Positions 22,262 through 34,859 are shown, counted from the first letter of the stretch. The stretch: DNA of 64,000 bases from Nemertoderma westbladi (GCA_032718475.1 JAUCBJ010005891.1:1-64000), one strand, 5' to 3'. The notes: generated by a model from the letters alone, not told the origin. Translations and numbers: made by a program.

Positions 22262-23330
22262 CCCTTAAACTGGTGTCAACTCAAACTTAGGAATAAACTT
22301 GGTGGGAATTTTATTAATGTTTGTGTCTGAGAATTAGTGAAAACTCGTATTTGAGTTCTCGCCAGTCGACTCCCTCTTGGTGGATCTTTTTTTTAAGAAG
22401 AATTAGCTGACTTGGTGAAAACTCATGAGTTTATGAGCCAACGTGTCTGGACTTGGTAGAGATTATATTTTTCTGCTATTCCTCCTTGGTGAGAGTTTTT
22501 CTTATATTTATAAAGCTCAAAATTTTTTTATGTAAATTTAAGAATTGAGTGCGGAATTATATCAGTTTTGTATTCAAAAAGAAAATAGAATGGCTTGAAA
22601 ATTTTTCGTAACATTCAATGAATGTAAAAATCTAAGTGTTGAAAAAAAAAATTTATTAAATTAAATGTAAATCCAGAAATTTCTTAGATTTTTTAAATAA
22701 ATAAAACGTATCGATCCGTATCGACGCTTAATAGATCCGATAAAAATAAATCAGAAAACTCTTTGTCAGATTCAGAGTTTTCAGTTTCAGAGTTCCGAAA
22801 TTAAGCTAGTTTGCCATCGTGTATTGAGTTATGCACTCGTTGGGATTTTAGCAATCGCTACGCTCGTACGTAAAATCTGCCAAATCTTGCAGTCAGACAG
22901 CACAAATGTATTTCTGCGCATTGAAAATGTTGACAAAAAAAGGATCTTAACAGTTTTTTTTTTTTATCGAATAAGATTAATTATTATAAAATAAAGCTGC
23001 GAATTAGTTCAAACGTTAAATTAGCGACAGACTGCGTAATTTTGAACTTCAGTGGCGGTCAAAGTATAGCCGAAACTCATGTGAGTTGAAACCAAGTCAG
23101 AACGGTTTTACTGTAACTCATATATGAGTTTTCACCAAGTCAGAATACATTGAAGGAAAAGTTCCCACCAAGTAGAACTTACTCTCATTAAACTCATATT
23201 TGAGTTTTCAACAAGTTATAATAAATTTCATCAATAATTCCCGCCAAGTACAACTGACAATCGCAGAACTCATATTTGAGTTTTCACCAAGTGGAGATGC
23301 GATTTAGAAAAATCGTCACCAGTTTAAGGG
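22262..23330. mobile_element. piggyBac-like MITE with TTAA duplication
   Basis: The 14-bp perfect terminal repeats CCCTTAAACTGGTG (22262-22275) and CACCAGTTTAAGGG (23317-23330) are flanked on both sides by TTAA (22258-22261 and 23331-23334). TTAA target duplication with CCC/GGG ends is typical of the piggyBac superfamily. The interior holds degenerate palindromes such as AACTCATATTTGAGTTTTCA in both orientations and no transposase. Length is 1069 bp. Confidence 0.85.
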
Positions 23331-23334
23331 TTAA

Positions 23335-26303
23335 TTAAAATTAAAGAAATCATAACAAATTAATAATTCGAAATCACTTATATCATAAGATATCGTAGGC
23401 TGTCAACTAAATCATAAGAGGTGCAACCATTTACTGTACGAAGATGACCTATCTCTAGCATCTAACTCTATCGTAAGTTTATATAAATTAATTGATACTT
23501 TTGCAAGTTATGCCGAGAGGCACTCTATTGTAATTCATATTAAGAAATCGAAATTTATGCGCTACATTCCAAAAGCTAATAAGAACAGTTTGGTATAGTC
23601 TATTTCAATCAACGGCGCCCCGTTAGATACTGTGAGTAAATAAATATAAGTACTTGGGTCAATATCTTTCATTGTACAACTGATGATAACTACGACATAT
23701 TGAACCAATTATCTAGTCTGTACCATAGGGGTGATTTTCTCATCCGTAAGTTCGGTGTTTGTACCCGAGACGTGAAGGTTGGACTCCTCCGTTCTTTTCG
23801 CACGCAAATTTAATGCACTAATTTAATCTGCATGGCAAAATTACCCCCTCGCCATGTACTGTTAGTATATCTTTATGTGACCCTTAGCGCGGTTTATATC
23901 ACTTTATATGACAGGGAAGGGAACGTCAACCTAAGCCGCCCACATAACCAAAGTACTTTACCAACCACTATATGTGGGGGGGGGGGGGGGGGGGGGTCCA
24001 ATGAATTAGCAATATAAAATGCACCAGCAGATAGCATCTATTCACCCAAACAATTCCACGCATTTATAAAAATGTATATTTATATACGAAATTCACAGAT
24101 ACAAACGAAACATCTTTATCTCGTGAAAATAATATGTACATAAATGTTAAGAAATTGAAATCAAACAGATAGAAAAATTATATCAAAGAAGTAAAATAAC
24201 AACTTGACTCCTATTCATGTTAAAATATCTAATAAATAGATTTAATTAAATATGAAAAAAAAGTTCAGTTCAAAATAAACAGCAAATTATTAAGCTTGGA
24301 AACTCAAAAAATAATAAATACTCAACAGACTATTTATACAAAAATTAAAAGAACTACAAGTATAAGTAAGAGTAATAATAACAAGCAAATACAAGTAAAC
24401 CGAAGTATTCACTATCTATATCACAATCACCCTTAATATACCAAAAAGTTTTTTACAATCCCCATCAGCCCCCCCCCCCCCCCCCCCATAATTTTTTTCA
24501 GAATGCGACGAATAATACATCCGAGAAGTAACTTTATAATTATTTATTACATGGGAAAAAGAGTTGAACTTTTTTTTTCATTATTCTCGAGGCATTTAAT
24601 TTACCGAGCGTCAGCCAGGTTAATAAAGGGTCGAGAGAATATTAAAGAGAGAAGAGGGAATAAATTACCTCCTTGAACACATCTAATAAAATTTAAGAAA
24701 TTCAACCAAAAATATTTTATTTTACTTTTTTCGCCGGGAAAAAAAGTAAAATCAATGGAATCCTATGGGTTACTTTTTTTCCTTCGAGAAAAAATCTCCC
24801 GATTTTGGGGTATATTCGAGAGAAAAAGTAACATTATTTAAGAATAAAACTATTAATTATTAGGCCTATTTAGTTAGAAAGCATTTAAAAGTTTCATTAT
24901 GTGCGTTAGATATTCCGTATGTTTTGGAATTTAATAGTGAAGTTCATTTAAAAGTTTCAGTTTGTTTTTTTCAGTGCGAAATTATTATTATAGAATATTG
25001 TCCAAAAAAAAAATTACGTTTTAAAGATTAAGTCTTAAAGTTGGGGAGGGCAGGGGGCTCTGACTTAGTTAAACAATTTGTTATATTAAAGGTGATTATT
25101 TTTGTATTAATATAATACCAACCTTTAACTAATAGGTACTATTGTAAAACTGAAAAAATCGTTCACTCCTAGTTTTTATTAATAGACACGCGTTAATTAT
25201 TATTAACTGCAATAAACAACGATAGTATCATATTCGTAGACAATGACGTCACCACGGTGGTAGACAAATTTGGAAACGGTGTACCTTAAATGTAAACACT
25301 AATTAATAATTATAATATCTACCTGTGTTAGTTACGTTATATTTAATTAGCAATTACCCTGTAACAAAGATATCATATAAAAATAATATCCAAATACACC
25401 ATAATGATATTGCCGCAATTGCCGATAATTGAATATAATAACGAAATATAACTGTATCTTAGACGTTTAACGACGTTTTATTATCAGTATTTTATTATTA
25501 TTATTGCAAAAATTATTATAAACAATTTAAGTATCTTATATATTATTATTATGAATTCTTATTATTATAGTATATTACATGTTTTATTTATCATCTTTGT
25601 TTGATAAAAAATATGAAATAATTAAATAAAATATCTTATAATATATAACTCGTTAAATTTAATTGATTGATTGATTGAGCACCGTGTGAGTTAGTAAGAA
25701 CTATATTACATACTTTACATGCAGAAACGTCTTTGTCTGTCTAATTATATCCCTATTATCATAAAAAAAAGACGATACGTCTTTTATATTACTACAAAAT
25801 ACGATTTTATAAATTAATACTGGAAAACCCTCAATTAAATAATGCATGAACTGTTCACTTTTTTGTTTATAAAAAGCCCTAAAAATTTTCCTTGTACCCG
25901 ATACCATTGGTTCTAAAATAACTGGAACTGGCCCATAGCATGTATCAGTAAAAAACCGTCAAACAAAGTGTTCATTTATGGTGGCAATTATGTGACAAAT
26001 AAAATACAATTGGTCAACTTATCTCCTCCAAGTAAAAAAGCTATTGCTTGGTGTACGAAAATAGGTTATATATGTTTAATTCTGGGTCTAAAACTAAAAA
26101 TAAAAATAGGGACTGTCAGTGTCACGATGTGAGTTGAGTTACTCTAATTACAAGGGGTGGAAGTAAAATAATATAATATTAGCGTGACAAAAAATGTTAA
26201 TAAAAAATGGATAATAAAATGATATGATTGTGACCGTGGCCGATTGCGCCAGTACACTGCGGTTGCTACGGTTTTGAAGACTTGAGACGGGTTGCTATGG
26301 CTA
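23335..26303. other. no gene seen; intron, 3' flank of the nested SLC4 gene
   Basis: AT-rich with a poly-G tract at about 23975-23996, a poly-C tract at about 24471-24487 and a TGACGTCA palindrome at 25244-25251. An ATTAAA on the minus strand at about 26075 could serve as a polyadenylation signal for the SLC4 gene, but this is not established. Confidence 0.5.
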
Positions 26304-29300
26304 CTAAGGTCTGTGGGATGTGCTGCCTTCATCGTTGTCGCTGTCCCCATCATCCCCACTAAACGCCTCCTCTGGGTCCAAATGTCCCAACTCCTTATTA
26401 TCAAAGATCTTCGGTAGTAAATGGAGCCGCAACGGGACCAATAGGATGAGGAACAAGGGGAAGAAGGGGGCCAAAGGCTTAAAGAGTTTAACACCAACGA
26501 GGAGGAGGAAGCATATGAGTTGTATGAGAGTAAATAAGTGGATCTTCCAATGTCGGACATTTCGTAGGAATGCCGCGTCAGGATGGTGTTTGACAGGCAT
26601 AAAGAAAATCTTTATCCTCTTGAGCATGTGGATTCCGGTGAGGCAAGTGAAGCCGATATAGAGGAAAATACCGAAGAGGACACCATTGGGGATGATGACA
26701 AGGATAGGTTTGAAAAATAGAGAGACACCTATTAGCAAATGGACAAGGATATTTGTGGCTCGTTGCTCTATGACGCAAACTAGTTTGGGCTTCTCTCCGG
26801 GCGCATGGTCTTTTGACATAATCGATAGGGCACCCTGATGAGCGACACAAGATGTGGTCGCTGCACACATCCAGGGCAGACCACAGACCGCACTAAAAGC
26901 CGCTAGCACTCCCACTAGCATCATGTCGAGAAAGTGGCCTGTGCCTTTCCTCAACATTTTGTTTTTGTTGTTGATTATCAGTTCGGTGATCTCCGTTTCC
27001 AGGAAGATGAGACTAAAGGCAAGGAATCCAGGAATGCTGCAGGCCAATATCCAGTACCATGGGAGGTACCTTCCTTTATGACTGACTATCGGATTGATAA
27101 AGAAATCTCTGTTCTCCTTTGATGGGAAGTAAATCCCAGATTCATTTGTGTAGGAGAGTTTTAATTTCTCTGAGTTAATGTAGGTCGGCATCGCGGCCAC
27201 GTCTATGACAACCATAATAATCATTGAGATTGGAATCCCAAAGTCTCCGAGTAGACGGCGAGCGCTTTTTCCCAGGAATCGGCTTCTTCTGAATTGGCTG
27301 AGAAACAATGCGATGAAAAAGGTTCCAAGACAGAGGATCGTGGAGAAGAGTGCATTGTTGGGTACATCATGTACATCCCTGGTGCACCCGTACTCCTTGA
27401 GTGGGCATCCATTATCAGATTGGTAGTCATGGTAGGTTGTGGCTAATGATTTGTCTGCTGGTGAGCAGTAGGCCTCATGGTTTGCTGGAAGAAGAGGGTT
27501 GCACACATAGACCACCCTTAGCCAATCAACAACCTCGTATATAAATATAAAGGAAATTAGGAAAGCAACTATCTCCTCTGTGAAACGGCTCACATAACGT
27601 ATAAAAAAAGCTCCATCACAAGCCACTGTTATTGTACTCATTATAAATATCCAGATCCCTGTCCAAAACCGTATCTGCATGAAGAACTCCTCGAGACAGA
27701 ACTGATCCTTGATGTATTTATAGAGTGATTCTTCAAATACAAGCATAGGGCCTGTGGAGCCGAGAATAATAAAAGGTTGTGCTGAAAACAGACCAAATAT
27801 CACCCCACATACGCTAGTAGAGATTAACATCTCACTTACTCCCATATATTGGTAAGTTTTATCACCTAATAAACCGCCATATGTGATTGCAGAGCAGAAA
27901 CAAGTAAAATAAACAAAAAATAAGGCCACAATAGCTTGCAAATTAAACGCATCTGTGAAGTCTGATGCATAATGAGGGTATCGCTGCTTAATATCAGCAA
28001 TCATACCCCCAAATGCACGGCCAGTTCTCGCTAGAGGGTCCCGTCTTACTACTGCTGGACGAGAGTCCCTTCTTGGCTTCTTTGCATCGCGTCTCATCCG
28101 CCTCGCAGTTCTTTGTCTTCTTAAATTGTTTCGGTTCTGCTGTTTTGTGATTGGCATAAGGAGATCCTTGTCCCACTCACCTGGAGGCAGCACCATTGAT
28201 TCATCGAGAAATTCATTGACAGCACTCAGAAGGTCATCCCGAGAGTTTGCTGTGTAGGCAGCATCATGGAAGAATGAGTCTGACATGAGAGTGGACATGG
28301 AGCGACCAACCTCATGGTAGTCGAGGTTGTAATTTGTAGGTCCCAGGAGGAAGAACATGAACCGGACAGGTATGGGAACCTCTGTTATCTGGGTCAGAGG
28401 AATGGCCTTAGCAAGTCGAATAAATGCCATTACAGGATGTTCTAAGAAATCCACACAACCAACTAAAACATCACAGCATTCTGAGCCAATGGGAATACGA
28501 CGCATAATACCTTGTGATGCGCTGTCCCCAGCAGGAGTTCGACCAACACTCATATTGGACAAGTTTCGAACTAGGGGTGGAACACCACCATTCTGGCCTT
28601 TACCATCAGCCATGTTGATATGTATATCATTAGATTTGGAAATGCTAACATCAAATGAATGTGAGCGTTGCAGTAAATGCTGTGGTGTAGCGGTAGCCCT
28701 GCTTTTCTGATGTTCGCCAACATGGCGATGTTTTAACAACATTGCCCAAATTAATTGAAGGCGATTTTCTTCATCAAGCATTTCATTATTTATCATTTTG
28801 TCGACAATGGTATTAACTATTGTAATCAAGTCATTAACGTCTAGATCTAGCAACATAACACCATATTCTAGACATCGTCGAAAATCTAACAAACTGTGGA
28901 ATGATAAGGAAGCAACATGGGGTTTACCCCATCGCCCACCTTCCTGGGCATCTTCTTCAAATTTAATCCATCTGGCCGTCTCTTTCCATTGTAATTCTCC
29001 ATTATCGGTTTGGTACAACTCATCCAATTCAACAAAAACATTATGTGGTGTATGGTCAAACCCTGCAACCATCTTCTCCTGACGATGCTCTCCCCTCTCT
29101 CTCCACCGGGTTCTGTCCCAATTGCTTCTTTTTTTGCTATTCACATATTGTAAACGTGAATTGTTATGAGATTCAGTAGGCCTAAGTACCTTATTATGAT
29201 CTCCTTTAACAGAATCAACCACAGACAGATGATTATTGTTGTCACGCTTGTGGTGATGATGATGATGGTGTTTTTTCCGGTGATGAATGTCCCGTTCTGG

Positions 29301-30290
29301 TATGAATTGTCGCCCGAGTCTGTGATCTCTTACATCATCATCTTCTTGACTTTCAGATGTGCTGCCCCATGTTTTTGGCGAGATGGGGCTACTGGCCCTA
29401 GAACCATCTTGTTTGCCCTGATAATTAATATCATCAATGTCTCCCTTGGAGTTACTATGATCAATAATAAATGGACCATCAATTCCACCATCATCTTTGT
29501 CCTGTAATTCTTTATTCACCAGCTTAATTGAATCCTTAAATTTTTCAGTATCTCCTTTCACTAGTGGTATATCAATTGGATGATGACTATCTATATCAAG
29601 CATGGGGAATGTATTTCTTCGACTACTACTATCATCGTCGTCATCATCATCATCATTGATAACATTGAGGGCATCCCGACTGAAAGTGACTCCCTTCTTG
29701 TGTGTATTAGGTGATTGCTGTATAACTCCAGGTTGATTTGTCAATCTTGGTATATCATCAGTTTGCTCTTGTTTCCATGGCAAAGGGAACAACAAATTAT
29801 CACATTTTAAATCATCATCACCAAGTATAAACATCGGTTTTTCAGCACCATCCATATTCTCATAGGGGTGTTCAATTGCTGTACTGAGTTTCCTATTGAT
29901 ATTTAGTATCCGAGGATCAACTGAGACACCTGTTCCATGAAATGATTTCATTCTATGATGATTTCGATGGTTTCCAGTAGTGTCAATGCGATGAGAAGAT
30001 ATTTCACCTTCTCGAAATGATCCAAAACTCGAAATGCATCCAGATCCTACCATCTCTTCTGAGATGCTAGCAACCATTTCGTTCAGATTATCTTCAGATT
30101 TAGTTTTGTCGAATGGTGGTGGTTTTTTACGAATGGAGGATTTTTTCACCTGATCTTTTTTTGCCTCTTTTTCATCATCTACATCTTGGATTACAAGAAG
30201 GTCATCAACCTCGGCAGTTTCCTTCGGTATATCGACGCGATTATTTGAACTTCCAGAATATTTACTGTCTGCCTTTGGCTCATGATCCAT
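26304..30290 (-). CDS. SLC4 anion-exchanger-like protein, intronless, nested in DCTN1 intron
   Basis: An uninterrupted frame of 1328 codons. I start at the ATG at 30288-30290, because the codons above it are non-ATG and reach a TAG. Residues 1-430 are variable, with an Asp run and a His run. From W441 the cytoplasmic domain is clear (ETARWIKFEED, RWGKPHVASLSFHSLL, VRFMFFLLGP, DYHEVGRSMSTLMSD). The membrane domain starts near 770 (RYPHYASDFTDAF) and has many hydrophobic segments (FLISFIFIYEVV, LIFLETEITELI, GVLFGIFLYIG, MPVKHHPD). It ends with LDPEE and an acidic tail. The family exchanges chloride and bicarbonate at the plasma membrane, and the C-terminal half is most like AE1-3. Glu1098 and Lys1268 match AE1 E681 and K851. 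The R730 position is Ser1147, so transport type is uncertain. It runs antisense to DCTN1 and is probably an old retrocopy. Confidence 0.95.
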   Translation of the reverse strand: MDHEPKADSKYSGSSNNRVDIPKETAEVDDLLVIQDVDDEKEAKKDQVKKSSIRKKPPPFDKTKSEDNLNEMVASISEEMVGSGCISSFGSFREGEISSHRIDTTGNHRNHHRMKSFHGTGVSVDPRILNINRKLSTAIEHPYENMDGAEKPMFILGDDDLKCDNLLFPLPWKQEQTDDIPRLTNQPGVIQQSPNTHKKGVTFSRDALNVINDDDDDDDDSSSRRNTFPMLDIDSHHPIDIPLVKGDTEKFKDSIKLVNKELQDKDDGGIDGPFIIDHSNSKGDIDDINYQGKQDGSRASSPISPKTWGSTSESQEDDDVRDHRLGRQFIPERDIHHRKKHHHHHHHKRDNNNHLSVVDSVKGDHNKVLRPTESHNNSRLQYVNSKKRSNWDRTRWRERGEHRQEKMVAGFDHTPHNVFVELDELYQTDNGELQWKETARWIKFEEDAQEGGRWGKPHVASLSFHSLLDFRRCLEYGVMLLDLDVNDLITIVNTIVDKMINNEMLDEENRLQLIWAMLLKHRHVGEHQKSRATATPQHLLQRSHSFDVSISKSNDIHINMADGKGQNGGVPPLVRNLSNMSVGRTPAGDSASQGIMRRIPIGSECCDVLVGCVDFLEHPVMAFIRLAKAIPLTQITEVPIPVRFMFFLLGPTNYNLDYHEVGRSMSTLMSDSFFHDAAYTANSRDDLLSAVNEFLDESMVLPPGEWDKDLLMPITKQQNRNNLRRQRTARRMRRDAKKPRRDSRPAVVRRDPLARTGRAFGGMIADIKQRYPHYASDFTDAFNLQAIVALFFVYFTCFCSAITYGGLLGDKTYQYMGVSEMLISTSVCGVIFGLFSAQPFIILGSTGPMLVFEESLYKYIKDQFCLEEFFMQIRFWTGIWIFIMSTITVACDGAFFIRYVSRFTEEIVAFLISFIFIYEVVDWLRVVYVCNPLLPANHEAYCSPADKSLATTYHDYQSDNGCPLKEYGCTRDVHDVPNNALFSTILCLGTFFIALFLSQFRRSRFLGKSARRLLGDFGIPISMIIMVVIDVAAMPTYINSEKLKLSYTNESGIYFPSKENRDFFINPIVSHKGRYLPWYWILACSIPGFLAFSLIFLETEITELIINNKNKMLRKGTGHFLDMMLVGVLAAFSAVCGLPWMCAATTSCVAHQGALSIMSKDHAPGEKPKLVCVIEQRATNILVHLLIGVSLFFKPILVIIPNGVLFGIFLYIGFTCLTGIHMLKRIKIFFMPVKHHPDAAFLRNVRHWKIHLFTLIQLICFLLLVGVKLFKPLAPFFPLFLILLVPLRLHLLPKIFDNKELGHLDPEEAFSGDDGDSDNDEGSTSHRP

Positions 30291-32911
30291 TTGACTAATA
30301 GGACAAATTCTCAACTAACATTGATTGGGTTAACAATTATGACTTAACCGATAATATATTCTATAACCAATATAATATAATGTGTATAATTATCCATCAG
30401 AGTACCGATAGTATATAAGTCTATAAGTATAAGTCTGACTTTTAAATCCTATTGCTGTATTGCATTGCTGTAGTACTGTAACACCAAACACTGGAAATTA
30501 ATCTACATGTGTAACAGACCACTGGACCATTTATTTTTGTCATTTGTAGCGCTTGTATTTTTCACCAATTAGGGCCTACATTCAGACATTGTTTTTGGGT
30601 ACTTTTCTCGCCCACCTAAGGGGCTATGTTAAAGCAAAAACCAATCTAATTAATAATTTATGTTTTCAGGTTTTAAAAAGTGTATTGAAGAGCCCATGAA
30701 AATGCCCATTTTTGGGGTAGAACTGTTTTTTTACCTTAAAGTGGGCACTTTTTTAAATTTAAAAAAAATGTACAAAAAACTGAAATATAATAAATTTTTA
30801 AATACTTAGTGTGAAGATTCGATATCAAACTTTCATCTAATTATACTTCGTGAATCGTGATACTTCCCCTACAATTATGATGTAAAACGTAGCGGTTTTT
30901 TAAAAAGTATGCCCACATTCGGCTTCGGGCAGTCGGGTGTCGACGGTACCCAAAAAGACAAAAAAAAATTTTTTTCATAAGTAATGTAGCCTATCTAATG
31001 GTGACTATAAGATTTAAGTTAACTGTAAGAAGAGTTTCACTTTTCAGTTTCTTCAAAATAAGCGAGGCCCGTATCGGCCTATTGGCGAATTAATATCCCG
31101 CCTCATGTTAAATTCTTAATTTAGGGGAAGGGCAGAAGGAACGGTTCAGCAGGTTACAGTCTTACAGTGACCCGTTATTTTAACCAAAACAATAAACTAA
31201 ACACAATACAGCAATAGAACAGGTTACCGTTTTATTTTTGAGAGTAACAGAGTAACCTAGCTTTTACTGTTTTATGTGCGTCGAACAGTCTAATTTCACC
31301 TGGCAGCCTGGAGAGGGATGAATGTTTATTGCGTCCAGTTCCCCAGTCTGTCTGTCTGTATACTGCTATAACTTTATCAGTTTATACCTTTTTATAGGAC
31401 TGTAGGATACCGGTATAAATTTTTTGGGTAATATGTCTGTCAGTATTGTGTTTCATTGCTCGATTGCTGTATTGTGTTTTTTGTGTATTTTTGGGGTAAT
31501 TCGTAGGACCGATGGCAGGATGGTGGACCATGGATGGAGAGCTTCTCATATTGCAGTATTGTTCTATTATTTATTACATACATTCAGACAATATACCGGT
31601 ACTGTTATAGGCCTATAAGTTTAATATTTGGTAATCAAATTACAGAATCAGTCTGTCAGTACCGGTACTGCAGTATACCATTACAGCAGTTGGCAGTATA
31701 CTGGTATACAGCACAGCAGTAGGCCTAAGCCTACAGGCCTAGGTCAGTAGGTATTGAGATAACTCAGCAGAAGTGCCGAAATGACCTTCATAAGGCGCAG
31801 AAAGAGTCCCGACTCAAACAGACACAAGTCCCTAAAAGGTGCCACCCTGCTCCATAGCGCGGGAAATTTAAATGATTGAAAGACATGCAATTTGTACTGG
31901 AAAGGGTGGCAGATCAGATCTGCCACCTATATTTTGGCGGTAAATTCAAATCTGTTTTAACATTGAATATATGAATAGAGTAACCCAGGTAGCAAATATA
32001 ATTAACTGCTGAACTGAACGTACCATGGATTAAATGAACGTTCAATTTTCGTTATATTTCGTGAATGAATAGAAAATTGTGAATGTAGTAAAGGTTCACT
32101 TTGCGTAATTTGTATTACCGTCACGCTAATAACTAAAAATGGACGTTGAGTAGCCGTTTGTTAATTGTTGAACAGTTGAATAACCGAATTACCGCTTGTA
32201 CTGAACATGCAATACCGTGATTTGCTTGTACATGAGAAATTGAAATTATATCGCACTGACTGCCAAATGTGTCACTACAAAGCTGCAAAGTCCACATTGT
32301 ACTATTCCCTGTTTCGGTTTAAGTTCCGCATTTAGGATTACAGTTTCTGAGTTAGTAGCGCATTGTATTTTGTCACGAGTTACTAAGAGTAAGAATGTTC
32401 ATTCATAATAATATTTTATCATATTATATGTCATAGACAAATATAGCAGTATAGGCAGAGGCATTATACACCTATTGTTATTACAGTAGGCCTACCTGCG
32501 ATATATTTTACTATCAATTCTCTGCTGTACAGCTGTATATATTTCTTATGAATTACATTACGCAATATTTCTTAGTAGACCTAAATAAGATAATATGTCT
32601 GTAGGCCTGAAGTTTACATTATGAAGTCTACAGCTCTAGCTCCCTGACCTTTAAGTACGTACCCACGTACATACTGCAGCACACTGTGTACAGTTTGTAA
32701 TGGTAATGAATATATTATAATTCTGTAATTAGAATTAACCCCCAAAAATATATCAATTCACAGCGCCTATCTATCATCTATCTACTTAAAATCTACTATT
32801 AATATACTAGGTATAAGTGTATATAATTGTTATAATTATAATGTTCTGATGTAATTATAACTGATACAAGCAAATAATAAATGTTCTTTACTTTCTTTAA
32901 ATGTTCTATAG
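30291..32911. other. no gene seen; 5' flank of SLC4 gene and intron
   Basis: AT-rich, with frequent TAGGCCTA-like and ACCGGTA-like words at 31380-31760. The promoter and 5' UTR of the minus-strand SLC4 gene should lie at its left end, but I see no clear core promoter element. Confidence 0.5.
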
Positions 32912-34830
32912 CGGCCAAGAATGCAGTTAAGGCTGCATCTAGGTCCATGACAGCCTGAACAGGCAGTACTCTGCTAATCTACAGGAGCTAATAAACCAAC
33001 AGGTTGATGCCATCAATGATGCTGACTACAGCAGGCAATCATCCCAGGCATGGAAATCGATCAATCTGCTTACTGGGCGGAAAAGCCAACCAACCACCAA
33101 GGTTAAGGCTGAATCACCAGCCGATCGCCTCAATGGTTGGAAAGCCCACTTTGAAAAGCTCCTCAATAATGACAGGGTATTGCCTGATAACTTTATAGAA
33201 GTAAAAGTGTCTGAGTCTGTACTCCCAGATATTCCCATTGGCGATATCTCCTTTGCAGAAGTGAAGGCTGCTGCAAAGAGCATTAAGACCAATCGTGCCA
33301 GTGGAGTAGATGGTGTTCCCCCTGAGGTCTTTAAAATACCTGAGTGTTTAAAGCTCATCTATCCCATCATAGTAGACATGTACCGAACAACAAGAGTCCC
33401 ACAAGAAATGAAAACAAATAAGTTGGTGCCAGTTCCCAAGAAGGGCTACCTAACACTCTATGGTTCTTTTCGGGGAATCTCATTGATCTCGATTGCTGCA
33501 AAGCTATACAATAGGATTCTATTAAATCGCATCAGGGATCCCATTGAGAGACTGCTCCGTGGAAATCAGAATGGGTTCCGTAAAGGTCGTGGGACCATGG
33601 AGCCCATTTTGGCACTTAGAAGGATAATTGAAGAGTTATCAAAAAAGAAAGAAAGGCATCTGGCTGTTATCTTTGTTGACTTCTTCTAGGCCTTTGATTC
33701 AGTCTCTCGTTCACGTATGTTCAGCATACTTTCATTATATGGGATTCCTGATGAAATTATTGCAGCAATCAGATCAGTATACGATGGTTCGACAACATTT
33801 GTGTCTACTGTTGATGGTGACACAGAACCATTTGAAGTGTTATGGGGCGTCCTCCAAGGAGACACACTTGCACCATTCTTGTTCATTATTGTGGTTGACT
33901 ATGTTCTACGCATGTCCTTAGATCATTATAATGATGATGGGGTGATGATAACTCCACCTACTGGCTCCAGAAGTCGAGGAAATCCTGCCAAGTACCTAAC
34001 TGATCTAGACTTTGCTGATGACTTAGGAGTACTCTCAGAATCATTAGAGGGAGCCCAACGGCTCCTCAGCTCATTAGAACATGCTGCTTCTAGTGTTGGT
34101 CTTTTTATTAACTCCAGAAAGACCAAAATTCTGACAGTTAACTTTGAAAGTCCTCAGCAAGTCTCTGATCGGATGAGCATAAGCTCAAAGGATGGTATGC
34201 TTGAGCATGTGGACGACTTCTGTTACCTGGGATCATGGATCCGGAAGTCAGGTGAGGACCTTCGAATACGTAAGGGAAAGGCATGGGCAGCCTTGAATAG
34301 GCTTTCCAGGATTTGGAAGTCACCGAGAATTAATCGGAAACTTAAGGTCCGATTATTTAGAGCAGCAGTAGTTCCAGTACTCCTCTACGGGAGTCCATGC
34401 TGGGCTCTAACTGCTGAGGACACCAAATCTCTGGATGGCACATTCACAAGAATGCTACGCCGGGTTCATTGTGTCAAGTACAATGCACACATCTCCAACC
34501 AGACACTATATAACATTGGAGGTGTCTCATTGGTTCCCCCAAGCTTGACACTAGAACAAAATCGCCTCCGCTTTGCAGGACATTGCTTTCGCCGTGAGGA
34601 CCAGCCAGTGCATAATCTTGTACTTTGGCAGCCTCATGGAGTGAATAAGCATGGTGGACAGCCCATGACTTTCTTGAGACGCATCTTAAAGGACACTGGC
34701 CTTAAAGATGCGGATGATCTAGCAAATGTCATGGGTGATAGGGAGTTGTGGCGGTGCAATTTTGTTGACAAGCCGGCACAGCATTCTTAAAAATGCAGCT
34801 GCAAGGCAGCATGCCGCTACTAGTAGTAGT
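32912..34830 (+). mobile_element. non-LTR retrotransposon (LINE), 5'-truncated, one in-frame stop
   Basis: An RT frame is open from about 32970 to 34790 except for a TAG at 33688-33690. Motifs in order: NRASGVDGVPPEVFK, FRGISLISIAAKLYNRILLN, NGFRKGRGTMEPI, LAVIFVDFF (then the stop) AFDSVSR, LWGVLQGDTLAPFLF and the catalytic FADD (LDFADDLGVL). The C-terminal domain ends RELWRCNFVDKPAQHS and is followed by a short (TAG)n tail. The stop sits in RT motif A, where related elements usually have lysine. No endonuclease domain remains, so the copy is 5'-truncated. I do not assign a clade. Relatives lie at 15274, 20056 and 42040. Confidence 0.93.
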
Positions 34831-34859
34831 TATGCTATTGAAAGCCTTTGGTAATCATC

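Noticed and set aside
26320-30298. Shadow frames on the plus strand across the SLC4 gene
   Set aside because: All lie opposite the conserved minus-strand coding frame and have no family resemblance.
30291-30314. SLC4 start eight codons upstream of the ATG
   Set aside because: That codon is TTG and is preceded directly by TAG. The first ATG in frame is at 30288-30290.
30590-30960. DNA transposon bounded by TTTTTGGGTAC and GTACCCAAAAA
   Set aside because: The inverted ends are only about 11 bases and no target duplication is visible. Too weak to call.
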